A stretch of DNA of 64,000 nt. Origin: Hirudinaria manillensis (taxonomy: Eukaryota > Annelida > Clitellata > Hirudinida > Hirudinidae). The position numbers and the translations under genes are program-made. The stretch spans positions 10,054,501 to 10,118,500 of the forward strand of contig CM067529.1 of the NCBI GenBank assembly GCA_034509925.1, in the 5' to 3' direction. Positions 63,786 through 64,000 of this stretch are shown one piece after another. Under the pieces are notes generated by a model. That model searched no databases. It saw only the letters and a list, made by a program, of their open reading frames with translations, and was not told the DNA's origin. Within the stretch, counting starts at the first letter, position 1, and each line of letters opens with the position of its first letter.

Positions 63786-64000
63786 AATAGATACCTATTA
63801 TCAAAATTTGACTTAACGTTTCCAGCCTATGTCACGTGGTCTTCCACGTGCCACTTCAAATTATGTCGTCGTCGATGGTTTTGAGTTTGGTTTGTCCTGC
63901 TCGCCAGTCGTATTTTCTGCTATTTATGAACGAAAATATAAATAAACGTGAAACAAATCCATTATATTTGTCCTATTGTCCTATTCCAGTCTTTGAAACT

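Larger units (their letters stand above)
52074..64000. other. Protocadherin upstream region and intergenic DNA, no gene supported
   Basis: About 12 kb with no recognisable protein domain, tRNA or rRNA. It should contain the protocadherin promoter and perhaps 5' non-coding exons. Microsatellites include (GTT)n at 56016-56031, (ATC/GTC)n at 56118-56150, (TTTG)n at 59100-59150, GTT-rich minisatellite at 59393-59537, (GAC)n at 60655-60715, (AAT/ATT)n at 61770-61975, (ATT)n at 62545-62592 and (GAT)n at 62688-62752. A short 11-bp repeat TTTCAATCAAG lies at 62138-62172. A 115-codon minus frame at 55317-55664 has no recognised family. Confidence 0.55.

Overview
This is animal nuclear DNA. It is AT-rich, its genes are split into many short exons with GT/AG introns (often 70-500 bp), and simple repeats are dense, especially (ATT)n and (ATC)n. 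The gene set is a rhamnose-binding (SUEL-type) lectin, CARMIL, dihydroceramide desaturase, an ERK3/ERK4-type kinase, divergent fork-head proteins, serine palmitoyltransferase 2 and a seven-repeat protocadherin. This fits an invertebrate outside the insect and nematode lineages, most likely a lophotrochozoan such as an annelid or mollusc. The phylum is inferred from gene content only.

Layout, left to right. 1-151 is a damaged copy of a CARMIL exon. 588-3315 (-) is a secreted lectin with three carbohydrate-recognition domains. 4528-4890 (+) is the DNA-binding end of a Tigger/pogo transposase. 5368-16770 (+) is a complete 29-exon CARMIL gene carrying a non-LTR retrotransposon tail in intron 6. 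17708-19079 (-) is the sphingolipid delta-4 desaturase. 20095-24372 (-) is an ERK3/4-like protein whose kinase core has lost its catalytic residues. 26056-30475 (+) holds three tandem two-exon fork-head-like genes. 32938-38385 (-) is SPTLC2. 41297-52073 (-) is a delta-1-type protocadherin. From 52074 to the end I find no convincing gene, only intergenic or 5'-flanking DNA with many microsatellites.

Gene structures were assembled by hand from reading frames, GT/AG signals, matching intron phases and family alignment from memory. For CARMIL, lectin, DEGS1, ERK3/4-like, SPTLC2 and protocadherin every junction keeps phase and every summed CDS is a multiple of three.

Functional links. SPTLC2 catalyses the first step of de novo ceramide synthesis and DEGS1 the last; they lie about 14 kb apart on the same strand. 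CARMIL (actin capping-protein regulation) and protocadherin (adhesion) are ordinary cell-architecture genes with no evident link to these. The most unusual items are the pseudokinase, the fork-head cluster with near-identical DNA-binding exons but diverged tails, the stray CARMIL exon copy at the left edge, and a tandem repeat at 25363-25730 in which both copies keep a reading frame of 45-47 codons.
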